Positions 28,916 to 39,000 of a DNA stretch of 64,000 nt are shown here, piece after piece; the stretch's first letter is position 1; each line of letters begins with the position of its first letter. The DNA is from Aquimarina agarilytica ZC1 (GTDB lineage: Bacteria > Bacteroidota > Bacteroidia > Flavobacteriales > Flavobacteriaceae). The stretch covers positions 54,116 through 118,115 of the forward strand of contig NZ_JH621257.1 of NCBI RefSeq assembly GCF_000255455.1, read 5' to 3'. The notes under the pieces were generated by a model. It made no database searches. It was not told the origin of the DNA and saw only the letters and a program-made list of their open reading frames with translations. Both the position numbers and the translations under genes were made by a program.

Positions 28916-29337
28916 TTAATAAAATTCGTTTTCTGTTAAAAAACTCGAGAGACCTTCCTTTTCTAATAAAAATTTAGTTCTTAAGGTTTCTCTTTTTCCT
29001 AACCTTTGTAAAAAAATTGTTAAATGCAAATGAGGTTCTGAGCTCCAACCTGTATTTCCACTATAGCCTATTATTTGATTGCTCTCTATTTATTGGGGGT
29101 AATTTTATAATAAAAAAATCTATTTGACTTTGATGGCACTAAATACAAATTTGAAGTATTTCGAGCTTTCATATTTTGAAGCTCAAGATTTAATTGTACA
29201 CTTACTTCACAAAAAAAAGGATTGTCTACATAAATATTGGTTCCATCAAAAACTTCTTCATGATAAATTCTAATTTCTGAAGCCGAAAAAGCTAAATTAC
29301 ACAGTAATAAAATTAAAAAAAACAGATTTCTTTTCAT
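28916..29337 (-). pseudogene. Decayed M23-family metallopeptidase
   Basis: Residues 1-83 from ATG 29337 read as a signal peptide (MKRNLFFLILLLCNLAFSA) and a small beta-rich segment, and stop at PNK. Right after this stop, in another frame, the minus strand encodes about 55 residues that match the C-terminus of M23 peptidases (GYSGNTGWSSEPHLHLTIF and on to TENEFY, stop at 28916-28918). The HLH pair is part of the zinc site. The core with the first zinc ligands (H-x-n-D) is missing. The gene therefore has an internal deletion plus a frame change and cannot make an active enzyme. Intact homologues would be about three times as long as the surviving N-terminal frame. Confidence 0.75.
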
Positions 29338-29367
29338 CTAAAATTTTCAACTTGAAATTCATTTATT

Positions 29368-29402
29368 CTCACAACTGGCAACTCACAACTCACAACTAAA
29401 AA
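29368..29402. repeat. Period-7 repeat between yaaA and the M23 remnant
   Basis: Five 7-mers in phase: ctcacaa, ctggcaa, ctcacaa, ctcacaa, ctaaaaa. On the other strand the units are TTGTGAG and TTGCCAG, close in phase and content to the heptamer array after ddl. Confidence 0.5.
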
Positions 29403-29407
29403 AGATA

Positions 29408-30169
29408 CTACCTCACAAAAACAGGTTCATTATCCTTAACAGTATATTCTTCGCTAAAAACGTACCCATCCAAATTAAAAGCTTTTAAATGATCCATGCT
29501 TTCTACATCATTTTCAATTAAATAACGGCTCATGGTACCTCGCGCTTTTTTGGCATAAAAACTAATAATTTTCAGCTTATCATTTTTCCAATCTTTAAAA
29601 ACAGGAGTAATTACAGGGACTTTTAGTGTTTTTTTATCCACTGCTTTAAAATATTCATTGCTTGCTAAATTCACAAAAAGCTCTTGATCCTGCAATTCCT
29701 TATTTAATTGTGTTGCTATGGTTTGTTTCCAAAACTCGTATAAATTTTTAGCTCCGTTTGCGCCAAATTTTGTTCCCATTTCCAAACGATAGGGCTGAAT
29801 TAAGTCTAAAGGTTTGAGTAAACCATATAAGCCCGATAAAATACGAAGCTTACCCTGCATTTTTTCAATATTGGCCTCCGATAGTTGATAAGCATCCAAT
29901 CCATTATAGACATCTCCATTAAACATAAATACTGCAGGACGTGCATTCTCGGTAGTAAACGGCAATTGCCAATCTTGATTTCGGTGCCAATTTAAGTCTG
30001 CTAGTTTTTCGCTAATATGCATTAAACTTGCCAAATCACTAGGCTTCTTTGCTTTTATTGCTTTATTCAAAATTGTTGACTGCTCTAAAAACAACGACTG
30101 CGTATACTTTTCTGTTGGAAGAGCCGTAGTTAAGTTTAATGATTTTGCTGGTGATATTACTATTTTCAT
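29408..30169 (-). CDS. yaaA: Peroxide stress protein YaaA
   Basis: A 253-residue DUF328/UPF0246 protein. It starts with the family signature KIVISPAKSLN and has FNGDVYNGLDA, LSGLYGLLKPLDLIQPYRLEMGTK and FYAKKARGTMSRYLI. In E. coli YaaA lowers free iron and limits oxidative DNA damage. The gene is followed on the same strand by the M23 remnant and is preceded by an ATP-grasp gene 16 bp upstream, so the two are likely co-transcribed. Confidence 0.94.
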   Translation of the reverse strand: MKIVISPAKSLNLTTALPTEKYTQSLFLEQSTILNKAIKAKKPSDLASLMHISEKLADLNWHRNQDWQLPFTTENARPAVFMFNGDVYNGLDAYQLSEANIEKMQGKLRILSGLYGLLKPLDLIQPYRLEMGTKFGANGAKNLYEFWKQTIATQLNKELQDQELFVNLASNEYFKAVDKKTLKVPVITPVFKDWKNDKLKIISFYAKKARGTMSRYLIENDVESMDHLKAFNLDGYVFSEEYTVKDNEPVFVR

Positions 30170-30185
30170 AAATGCTGTATTATTC

Positions 30186-31301
30186 TTATGAATTTATGGA
30201 TTTGAAATAATCATTAAAATCGATTTCTAATAATTTTTCCAAATTTGATTTGGTCTCTTCAATACAAAAAACACCAAAAGCTAATTGTTCTTTATAATCA
30301 AATAGTGTTTCTTTTAAAAGCTTGGTAAAACGATTCTTCAATTTTTCAATATCTGGTTCTTGATTTAATTTGTTAACATCAGTACCATTATAAGCAATTA
30401 AAAAAGCAAAAATTGAATCTTCGTTTTTCTGCCAAATTGTATTCCAATCAGGACTTTCTCCTTTTATAAAGCAGTCATAAGGGTTTACTCCTACCGAGTG
30501 GTAAATCATATTTCCTAATCCCATTCCTCCAAACCTCATCGTATTCAACTCAATAGGAAACAACTCCTTATCCAATTTAAATTCGCTATGAATAGCTAAA
30601 TTTTTTACGTTCAAAATTAAATTTAACTTTTCAAAAAAAGCGTTAGCCTGATCATACACCTTATCAAAAACTTCTTTACTAGTATAGTAAATCATATGTA
30701 AATAGGCGGCTATTTTGGGCATTGGATGATGATATATATTTACGATATGAGGCTTCCCTTTTTCATCATAAAACATATCAACCGCATATTCTTCGCCTTT
30801 TATAAAATCCTCAACTATAAATTCATTTTTAGAAAGTACATTTTCCGAAAGCACACTCGAATTCTTTTCAATTTCCAGAGCCACTTCTTCCGACACCTTT
30901 TTTAAATCAGAATGTTGATCAATGATCTTTACTGCTGTTCCAAAACAACCTTTTAAAGGCTTTAATACCGTTTGTTTTTCTATTTTTAAATCTTCTATTC
31001 CTTTAAAGTCAATTTTCTCAAATCGATATCCAGGGTACAGTTCGCTCAAAATTTCTCTAAATTGATATTTATCTTTTAAACAATCAATTCCTTTTATTTT
31101 GGCTTTGTCTTCTATTTTCTTTCTAACTATATCAAGAGAAGCTTCGGAGGTTACACAAACTTTATCCTCTTTTTTAAAGTTAAAACTAGCCTCATTTACA
31201 TCCTCTTCTTTTAGATGAACTAAATTAGCTGTAACTGGGAGTGTTTCCAAGGTTCCAGATTCAGCACTATTTGGTGATACTAAATATAATTTGCCCGACA
31301 T
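30186..31301 (-). CDS. ATP-grasp domain protein of unknown substrate
   Basis: The 371-residue protein has an ATP-grasp fold: a Lys-containing strand VLKPLKGCFGTAVKI, FIVEDFIKGEEYAVDMFYDEKG, and the metal-binding FPIELNTMRFGGMG near residue 255. The N-terminal part (KLYLVSPNSAESG) and the C-terminal 80 residues match nothing I recognise. Such enzymes join a carboxylate to an amine or thiol with ATP. It sits between an rRNA pseudouridine synthase gene and yaaA. Substrates cannot be assigned. Confidence 0.75.
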   Translation of the reverse strand: MSGKLYLVSPNSAESGTLETLPVTANLVHLKEEDVNEASFNFKKEDKVCVTSEASLDIVRKKIEDKAKIKGIDCLKDKYQFREILSELYPGYRFEKIDFKGIEDLKIEKQTVLKPLKGCFGTAVKIIDQHSDLKKVSEEVALEIEKNSSVLSENVLSKNEFIVEDFIKGEEYAVDMFYDEKGKPHIVNIYHHPMPKIAAYLHMIYYTSKEVFDKVYDQANAFFEKLNLILNVKNLAIHSEFKLDKELFPIELNTMRFGGMGLGNMIYHSVGVNPYDCFIKGESPDWNTIWQKNEDSIFAFLIAYNGTDVNKLNQEPDIEKLKNRFTKLLKETLFDYKEQLAFGVFCIEETKSNLEKLLEIDFNDYFKSINS

Positions 31302-31331
31302 TTATTCTATGAGTTATATTTCTAATACTCC

Positions 31332-32390
31332 TTATCCATTATGTTGACTACCATATTTACGCCAACGCTCCACACAATCATTAATATCACTAGGAATTGG
31401 CGCTTCAAAAAACATTTCTTTATTAGTCGTAGGGTGAACAAAACCTAAAGTCCGCGCATGAAGTGCTTGTCTTGGTAAGGTTTTAAAACAATTGTCAACA
31501 AACTGTTTGTATTTAGTAAACGTGGTTCCTTTTAATATTTTATCTCCTCCATAACGTTCATCATTAAATAAGGTATGTCCAATATATTTCATATGCACAC
31601 GTATTTGATGCGTACGCCCGGTTTCTAACTTACATTTTACCAAAGTAACATAACCTAAACGTTCAATTACCTCAAAATGAGTTACCGCTGGTTTTCCTTT
31701 ATCGGCTTCCTCCCCATCCCAAACGGTATTTTGTAATCTGTTTTTAGGATGACGTCCAATGTTACCTTCAATAGTTCCAGAGTCTTCTTCTATATTACCC
31801 CAAACTAAAGCTACATACTCTCGCTTACTTGTTTTATCAAAAAACTGCTTTGCCAAATGGGTCATTGCAGCTTCTGTTTTTGCCACCACTAACAATCCTG
31901 ATGTATCTTTATCTATTCGGTGTACCAACCCTGGACGGTCACTACTATTATTAGGTAAATTTTCAAAATGATAAATTAGGGCATTAATCAATGTGCCTTC
32001 ATAATTCCCATGACCCGGATGTACAACCATTCCGGCTTCTTTATTTACCACCAATAGATCATCATCTTCATAAACTACATCAATAGGAATATTCTGCGGT
32101 GTTAATAATTGCTCATATGGCGGATGGCTAAACATAACGCGCACTACATCATTAGGCTTTACTTTGTAATTCGATTTTACAGGAACTTCATTCACCCAAA
32201 CACTTCCTTCTTTGGCTGCTTGTTGAATTTTATTACGTGTGGCATTCTCCACAAAATTCATTAAAAACTTATCTACCCGTAAAGGAACTTGTCCACTACC
32301 CGCCTCAAAACGAAAATGTTCGTGTAAATCATCTCTTTCCTCTGGGCCAACTATTTCTTCCGTACTCATTCCTTTATTATTGTGTTCCAT
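31332..32390 (-). CDS. RluD-type large-subunit rRNA pseudouridine synthase
   Basis: This enzyme converts uridines of 23S rRNA to pseudouridine. It has an N-terminal S4 domain (VPLRVDKFLMNF, NKIQQAAKEGSVWVN) and the RluA-family catalytic motif HRIDKDTSGLLVVAKT with the nucleophile Asp, plus GRTHQIRVHM. I start it at ATG 32390, which overlaps the PASTA gene by 14 bp; ATG 32369 without overlap is also possible. Gene order with a PASTA protein, ddl and coaD is common in Flavobacteria. Confidence 0.92.
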   Translation of the reverse strand: MEHNNKGMSTEEIVGPEERDDLHEHFRFEAGSGQVPLRVDKFLMNFVENATRNKIQQAAKEGSVWVNEVPVKSNYKVKPNDVVRVMFSHPPYEQLLTPQNIPIDVVYEDDDLLVVNKEAGMVVHPGHGNYEGTLINALIYHFENLPNNSSDRPGLVHRIDKDTSGLLVVAKTEAAMTHLAKQFFDKTSKREYVALVWGNIEEDSGTIEGNIGRHPKNRLQNTVWDGEEADKGKPAVTHFEVIERLGYVTLVKCKLETGRTHQIRVHMKYIGHTLFNDERYGGDKILKGTTFTKYKQFVDNCFKTLPRQALHARTLGFVHPTTNKEMFFEAPIPSDINDCVERWRKYGSQHNG

Positions 32391-32928
32391 CACCAACAAC
32401 CAAATCGATTACCGATGTTTTTCTTAAAAAACCTTCTGGTTTTACTATTTCTCCTTTATGCTGTAATTCCAATACCATATCGCGAGCAATATCTGGTCTG
32501 TATATAATTTTACCTATCTTAAATCCTAAAGCTTTCAAAGTTGGCTCTGCTTGCCTTCTGGTTTTTTGAATTACATTGGGCACCATGATCTTTCTATAAT
32601 TAGAAGGATTTAATACCAAATATATTTTTCTATTCTCCTTTACAAAACTTCCTGCTTTTGGGTTTTGCTCAATAACCGATGATGGTGGATAGGAAGGATT
32701 AAAATTAGCCGAATCCTGTACTTTTGCTGTTAAATTTGAAGCCTCCAATAAGTCGGATGCTTTTTCTAAGGTTAACTTTTCCAAATCTGGAACTGCTATT
32801 CGTTGATCGTGATTAGTCTTATAATCCAACCATTGTAAGCCTAAAAAACAAATCAACCCAATAGCTATCAATGCGAACAACAATTGATACAAAAAAGCTT
32901 TACTGTATAAAAAGCGAAAAAAACTCAT
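32377..32928 (-). CDS. Membrane-anchored PASTA-domain protein
   Basis: A 183-residue protein with a short cytoplasmic tail, one membrane segment (about residues 12-33) and two PASTA domains (about 42-110: VPDLEKLTLEKASDLLE; about 112-182: VPNVIQKTRRQAEPTLKALGF). PASTA domains bind uncrosslinked peptidoglycan or muropeptides. There is no kinase or transpeptidase domain. The gene overlaps the RluD-type synthase gene and is divergent from ddl, which makes peptidoglycan precursors. Confidence 0.87.
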   Translation of the reverse strand: MSFFRFLYSKAFLYQLLFALIAIGLICFLGLQWLDYKTNHDQRIAVPDLEKLTLEKASDLLEASNLTAKVQDSANFNPSYPPSSVIEQNPKAGSFVKENRKIYLVLNPSNYRKIMVPNVIQKTRRQAEPTLKALGFKIGKIIYRPDIARDMVLELQHKGEIVKPEGFLRKTSVIDLVVGDGTQ

Positions 32929-33009
32929 ATTTTAATTTTGAACAAATATACTAAAAGCTACCTCGGTTAAAAACACCAACTAATGATCTATTATTCTAAA
33001 GTAATCGTA

Positions 33010-33017
33010 TATTTTTG
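33010..33017 (+). promoter_or_regulatory. Candidate -7 promoter box for ddl
   Basis: The sequence tatttttg fits the Bacteroidota -7 consensus TAnnTTTG and lies 34 bp before the ddl start codon. No good -33 box is seen. Confidence 0.5.
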
Positions 33018-33051
33018 TATCTGTATTACAAAAATGACATAAACTTTATTT

Positions 33052-34026
33052 ATGAAAAAAAATATTGCCATTTTAATGGGAGGATACTCCAGTGAACATG
33101 AAATTTCTATAAAAAGTGGACAAATTGTATACGCCCATCTTTCTAAAAAAAAATACAACACTTATCGCATTGTCATAGACAAAAATGAATGGTATTATTT
33201 AAATGATGCTGAAGAGAAAATAACCGTAGATCGTTCTAATTTCACTATTCAAATTGATTCTGAAATCATTGAATTTGATGCAGCTTTTAATACTATTCAC
33301 GGTACTCCTGGCGAGGACGGTTTATTACAAGCCTATTTTGAATTATTGAATATACCACAAACAAGTTGTGATCATTACACTGCCGCTATCACTTTTAACA
33401 AAAGAGACTGCATTAGCATTTTAAAAGCTTATGGCATTCCTGCCGCTACTAATTATTTTATAAATAAAAACGATACTATTCACATTGACGAAATTATTGA
33501 TCAAGTGGGGTTACCTTGTTTTATAAAAGCCAACAGATCTGGTAGTAGTTTTGGTGTACTAAAAGCCCATACAAAAGAAGATATCCTACCAGCATTAAAC
33601 GAAGCTTTTTCGGTAGATCATGAAGTCATTATTGAATCTTTTTTAAGCGGTACTGAAATTTCTGTAGGTGTTGCTTGTTTAAAAGGCAAACCAAGCGTGT
33701 TAGGCATTACTGAAATTGTTACTGAAAATGACTTTTTTGATTATGAAGCTAAATATCTTGGTAAATCTGAAGAAATTACTCCTGCACGATTGACTCCTGA
33801 ACAAAACAAAGAAGTAGAAGCTTTAACATTAAAAGTGTACAAAGCTTTAAATATGAAAGGCTTTTCGCGAACTGATTTTATTTTTAACAACGGAAAACCT
33901 TACTTTTTAGAAATTAACACCAATCCAGGCTTGAGCGAAGCTAGTATTTTACCGCAACAAGCCGTTAAAAAAGGAATTTCATTAGCAGAGTTATTTGCCA
34001 ATGAAGTTGAAGAATGTCTTAGATAG
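33052..34026 (+). CDS. ddl: D-alanine--D-alanine ligase
   Basis: This cytoplasmic ATP-grasp enzyme (324 residues) makes D-Ala-D-Ala for peptidoglycan. It shows MGGYSSEHEISIKSG, the HGTPGEDG motif, FIKANRSGSSFGV, ESFLSGTEISVGV, and the metal-binding FLEINTNPGLSEASILP. Length is normal. It is divergent from the PASTA-protein gene. A 17-copy heptamer array begins in the last base of its stop codon. Confidence 0.96.
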   Translation: MKKNIAILMGGYSSEHEISIKSGQIVYAHLSKKKYNTYRIVIDKNEWYYLNDAEEKITVDRSNFTIQIDSEIIEFDAAFNTIHGTPGEDGLLQAYFELLNIPQTSCDHYTAAITFNKRDCISILKAYGIPAATNYFINKNDTIHIDEIIDQVGLPCFIKANRSGSSFGVLKAHTKEDILPALNEAFSVDHEVIIESFLSGTEISVGVACLKGKPSVLGITEIVTENDFFDYEAKYLGKSEEITPARLTPEQNKEVEALTLKVYKALNMKGFSRTDFIFNNGKPYFLEINTNPGLSEASILPQQAVKKGISLAELFANEVEECLR

Positions 34027-34144
34027 TTGACAGTTGACTGTTGACTGTTGGCTGTTGACTGTTGGCTGTTGGCTGTTGGCTGTTGACTGTTGGCTGTTGG
34101 CTGTTGGCTGTTGGCTGTTGGCTGTTGGCTGTTGGCTGTTGGCT
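34026..34144. repeat. Tandem heptamer array, 17 copies
   Basis: Seventeen in-phase 7-base units fill 119 bases: one gttgaca, four gttgact and twelve gttggct. Most gttggct units form an unbroken run of eight at the distal end. The first base is the G of the ddl stop codon TAG. There is no coding content, and the units are far too short for a CRISPR array. Copy number probably varies between strains. The rest of the gap to coaD (34145-34320) holds no gene. Confidence 0.97.
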
Positions 34145-34320
34145 AAAGTCAATGACTTATGCTACATCTTTATTGTTTTTTTTTAGAAAAAATTTTCCCA
34201 TATAGTTTACAACTTATAATATGTTTGCTTTAATCCGCATAAAAAAACTTATTCACATTCAAAGTATAACTAAAACTTTGTACTTTGTAGGCATTACTTA
34301 AGATTTAAAAAACACAAAAA

Positions 34321-34776
34321 ATGCGCAAAGCTATATTCCCTGGTTCATTTGACCCACTTACTTTAGGACACTATGATATTATATCAAGAGGTGCTGAATT
34401 GTTTGATGAATTAGTGGTGGCTATAGGAATTAACGCATCCAAAAAATATATGTTTTCCCTTGAGGAGCGCGTGGATTTTATTAAAAAAGCCTTTGCCGAT
34501 AAAAAAAATATCAGCGTGGTTACTTATACTGGACTTACCGTTGATTTCTGTAAAGAAATTGATGCCAAATTCATTTTAAGAGGACTACGAAATCCTGCTG
34601 ATTTTGAATTTGAGAAAGCTATTGCACACACCAATAAAGTCCTCACCGATATTGATACGGTATTCTTACTTACCTCGGCAAAAACTTCATTTATTAGCAG
34701 TAGTATTGTCCGTGATGTACTTAGAAATAATGGTGATTATACAGTTTTAGTTCCTGATACGGTTAGGAAGAAATAA
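34321..34776 (+). CDS. coaD: Phosphopantetheine adenylyltransferase
   Basis: The enzyme adenylates 4'-phosphopantetheine, the penultimate step of coenzyme A synthesis. The 151-residue sequence has the nucleotidyltransferase motif FPGSFDPLTLGHYDII (the T/HxGH site), RGLRNPADFEFE and the C-terminal TSAKTSFISSSIVRDVLRN. The length is typical. It follows ddl after the heptamer array. Confidence 0.96.
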   Translation: MRKAIFPGSFDPLTLGHYDIISRGAELFDELVVAIGINASKKYMFSLEERVDFIKKAFADKKNISVVTYTGLTVDFCKEIDAKFILRGLRNPADFEFEKAIAHTNKVLTDIDTVFLLTSAKTSFISSSIVRDVLRNNGDYTVLVPDTVRKK

Positions 34777-34806
34777 TTTTTACATTAAATTACTGAATTA
34801 TTTCTT
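34768..34806 (+). terminator. Weak AT-rich hairpin at the end of coaD
   Basis: Arms 34768-34778 (aagaaataatt) and 34796-34806 are perfectly complementary over 11 bp with a 17-base loop, followed by a few T residues. The left arm contains the coaD stop codon. The stem is almost all A-T, so efficiency is doubtful. Confidence 0.35.
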
Positions 34807-34973
34807 TTAACGACTGCGGCTTAAGTCTATCTTATTTTTTTAAAGTTAACATGATTCTTAACAAACCTATAGAATAAAAGAACAATACATTAAACCATTT
34901 GATATACAATATTGTATGGGGAATGAAAGTTTTTAATGTTACATTTATAATCTAACTCAAAAACATCACTCCC

Positions 34974-35804
34974 ATGAAATACTCAAAATATTTAGTTACA
35001 TCAGCACTAACACTTAGTTTTTTAATAGCTTGTTCCAGTGACGATGGAAATAACGCAACACCAGAAGCACCTACGGAAACACCTACCGATTCCGGAAATA
35101 CTGACAAACCAGAAACTAATGATCCATCTGGTGATACAGATAAACCAACAAATGATGACAATAGCGTACTCAACTTCCCTATTGATAGTACAAGAAAAAC
35201 AGTAGTCATTCAGGCAGAAACTGCAACACTTAATACCGATTGGCAATTAAAAACAACTATTGATGGCTATAATGGCACAGGCTACATTGTTTGGGAAGGC
35301 CCCGATTTATTTTGGAGAGAAAAAATTCAAACCTCAAGTGCTTTAAAATATAATGTACAAATAGATGAACCCGGTACTTTTGAATTTAAATGGAGGTCTG
35401 TTGTAGGCAAAGGCTCTAATACTACAGAACACAACGACACTTGGCTAAAAATTCCTGATGCCGATGATTTTTACACCTATGTTAATAGGGACTTTGTTTT
35501 TAATGGAAAAAAAGATGATCAAGGAAAAAAAATTGAAATTAAACTAACAAATGCTCCTGGTAAGTTTTACCCAAATGGTTCAGAAAAAACACCAACAGGT
35601 ATCGCTGGCGAAAACAAACAAGGCTACATGAAAATATTTATGAATAGCGCTAATTGGACAGAAATCGCATCAACATGGGATCATAATGGCTTCAGAGTAT
35701 TTGCCGAATTTAAAAACAAAGGAACATATACCATAGAAATCGTTCCTAGGTCTAGTTTTCATGCTATAGATGAATTTAAACTTATTCCTATTAAAGAAAA
35801 TTAA
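34974..35804 (+). CDS. Surface lipoprotein with CBM-like beta-sandwich domain
   Basis: A 276-residue lipoprotein with lipobox Cys20 (SFLIACSSDDG). The acidic residues after the Cys suggest surface export. A low-complexity Pro/Thr/Asp linker (about 25-65) precedes a beta-sandwich domain (VVIQAETATL, GTGYIVWEGPDLFW, YNVQIDEPGTFEFKWRS, YTIEIVPRSSFHAIDEFKLI) resembling carbohydrate-binding domains of the CBM6/galactose-binding-like kind. No catalytic motif is seen. It probably binds a glycan at the cell surface. It precedes a very large secreted protein gene by 212 bp. Confidence 0.65.
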   Translation: MKYSKYLVTSALTLSFLIACSSDDGNNATPEAPTETPTDSGNTDKPETNDPSGDTDKPTNDDNSVLNFPIDSTRKTVVIQAETATLNTDWQLKTTIDGYNGTGYIVWEGPDLFWREKIQTSSALKYNVQIDEPGTFEFKWRSVVGKGSNTTEHNDTWLKIPDADDFYTYVNRDFVFNGKKDDQGKKIEIKLTNAPGKFYPNGSEKTPTGIAGENKQGYMKIFMNSANWTEIASTWDHNGFRVFAEFKNKGTYTIEIVPRSSFHAIDEFKLIPIKEN

Positions 35805-35897
35805 CAATTTCACCCCTAAAAAAGAAAACATTTCAATAAAACAATCGCCTGATTATTAAATCAATAAATAACACTTTCATAACAAAATCTTATTCAA

Positions 35898-35926
35898 TTG
35901 TGTAACAATATGTTAAAGTAATTTTG
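35898..35926 (+). promoter_or_regulatory. Candidate promoter for the 1785-residue surface protein
   Basis: A TTG at 35898-35900 and the -7 box taattttg at 35919-35926 are 18 bp apart, close to the Bacteroidota promoter layout. The predicted leader is about 85 bases and contains a small hairpin (aaggc with gcctt near 35944-35962). Confidence 0.6.
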
Positions 35927-36016
35927 TTAAATTCATACTAAATAAGGCTTTTTTTCTGCCTTTTGTAAGTATTAATTTAAAACAGATTACCAAGAACAAA
36001 ATTTTACACATTAAAA

Positions 36017-39000
36017 ATGAACAAAATTAACCAACACTTTTTAGCAAGCCTGCTAATGGCTTGCTATGCCTGCACATCTTTTGCCCAAGAAATTAGCTTT
36101 AACGCTATCGGCTTACAAGGTGAATCCATTAACAATCCAACATCCTTAGATTTTGGACCCGACGGTAAATTGTATGTATCACAACAAAATGGTGATATTT
36201 TGCAATATGACATTACAAGAAATGATGCTCCATTAGGTCAAGGAGTTTTTTCCACTTCGACCACCAACGTTATTGACATTGTTAAAACCGAAGTACCTAA
36301 CCACACTGATGATGGTGTGCTTACTACAGTTAAGCTTAGACAAGTTACTGGAATACTAACAGCTGGAACCGCAGCAAATCCAGTAATTTATGTCTCTTCT
36401 TCGGATAACCTTATCGGAGGTGGCGGTAGCGGAAATGACAAAAATTTAGATACCAACTCAGGTGTTTTATCCAAACTTACTTGGGATGGTAGCTCTTGGA
36501 ATAAAATCGATTTAGTTCGAGGCTTACCACGTTGCGAAGAAAACCACAGTACTAATGGTATGGATATTTTTGAAAAAAATGGAAATACCTTTTTATTACT
36601 TCAGCAAGGCGGACACACCAACAAAGGAGCACCTAGCAATAATTTTGTAGGAACTCCCGAATATTATTTATCGGCAGCGCTACTCATTGTCAACCTCACA
36701 CAGTTAGAAAGCATGACTGTGTACTCCGATCCTAGAACAAATACAGATTATGTATATGACTTACCCACATTAAACGATCCTAATAGAGATGACATTACCA
36801 ATTCGGATAGTAGATTCCCTTATCCACTAGGTCACCCTATGTATAATGCTACCATTGATGTTGGCGATCCTTTTGGAGGTGACGACGGATTTAACCAAGC
36901 TATTCCAGAAGCTGGTGGACCTGTTCAAGTTTTCTCTTCCGGTTACAGAAATGCTTATGATGTAGTAATTACTGAAAATGGAAATATTTACACCTATGAC
37001 AATGGCCCCAATACAGGCTGGGGAGGTATTCCTTTAATTTACGACTCCAATGACCAAAATATAGGTGATGAAAGTACTACCACATACAATCCAGAAAATG
37101 GCGATTATGTAACAGGAGAATTTAATGAATCGGGAAGTACCGGATCTGGAGATTCTTTACATTTTGTGGGTACCATTGATGACCCAAATGGCACCTACTA
37201 CGCGGGGCATCCTAATCCTATCAGAGCATTCCCATCTCGTGCAGATATTGTAGACTATCAAAACATTGGAGGTACTTGGCAGGAAATTGACAGAAACAAT
37301 TTAGCCACTAGCCTCATTGGAATTTCTGGCTATTTCCAAAGTAGCTTTGATATTACCGATTTTCCCGATGATGACCGACAAGGCGCCTATGATGTGACCG
37401 ATACTACAAATACGGATATTCGAATTTTAGATGTAATCAACTCTTCTACCAACGGTATTTGTGAATATACCGCTTCTAATTTTTCCAATCAATTACAAGG
37501 AAACTTATTTGCCGCTTCATTTAATGGAAATATCACTCGATACGCACTATCAGACACTGGTGACTCACTTGAAGAAAAGGAAGTTATTTTTAGTGGATTT
37601 GGATCAATTCCCTTAGATATTATAGCTTTACCTGACTCACATCCCTACGCAGGAACAATATGGGCAGTCACTTATGGAGCCGATGACATTACTATTTTTG
37701 AACCTTCGGAATCTGGCAACTGTATCCTCCAATCAAATCCAGATTTTGATCCCACCGAGGATTATGATGCCGATGGCTTTACTAATCAAGACGAAATAGA
37801 TAATGGCACCAATTTTTGTTCTGCAGGTAGTTTCCCGCAAGATAATGACAATGACAACATCTCGGATTTAAACGATAACGATGATGATAATGATGGTATT
37901 TTAGATGTAAATGATGCTTTTGCTATTGACCCCAATAATGGGACTACTACAAATTTACCTATCCGATATTCTTTTTTTAACAATGACCCCGGAACAGGCT
38001 TTTTTGGATTAGGTTTTACAGGCTTAATGCTTGACCCATCGGGAAACACAGACTATTTAACTCAATTTGATATTGATAACTTGTCTTTTGGGGGTGCAGC
38101 AGGAAAAGCGTCTATTGATTTAGTTTCGGATGGTGACCCTATTAGAACTGTCAACAATCAAGATAATGCTTTTCAATTTGGAATTAATGTAGATACCAAC
38201 TCCCCTACTTTTACGATACACACTAAAGTTGAATCTCCTTTTTTTGGTGTCAATGGAATTGGTACTTTCCCTATTAATTTTGCTTCAGTTGGTTTGTATA
38301 TCGGTAATGGAGACCAGGACAATTATATTAAACTAGTCATTTCCAACGGAACTAACCCTTCAGATAGTATCTATGGATTAGAAGTACTAAGAGAAGAAGA
38401 CTCAAATAATGTACAAAGTCAACGATTCAATATTCCTAACATTTTAGCAGGTAATGCGGTTGAACTTTTTTTCACTGTTATTCCAAGTGATCAAACCGCT
38501 CAACCTTACATTAGTATTGATAATGGAAATACTATTCAAAAAATAGGAAATCCTATTAATTTACCTGATAGCTTTTTATCTCCTACAGATGATCAAGGAA
38601 TGGCAGTCGGTATCATATCAACTTCATTTGGTCAGGCCCCAGAATTTTCTACAATATGGGACTTTATGCATATTAGCGAAAGTACACCCGATGTTTTAAA
38701 ACCTGATAGTGAAATTGTCGATTTTGGTTTAGTAAATACTAACGATGGTAATATTTTACGAAATATATCAATTTCTAATTTAAATGACCCGAGTGAAGGA
38801 AGTGTAAACATCACCTCAATAAATATCATTGGTGACAACAATACTATTTTTGAGACTGAAATTACAACACCACTAATTGTTCCTGTTGACGGAGAAGTTA
38901 TCATCCCCGTAAAATTAAACCCTAACAATAGTCTTACTGGTGTAAAAAATGCACAATTAGAAATCAATTATACCGGGAGCACCACTCCTTTACTTATTAA

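Noticed and set aside
34026..34144. CRISPR array.
   Set aside because: Units are 7 bases with no spacers, and no cas genes are present.
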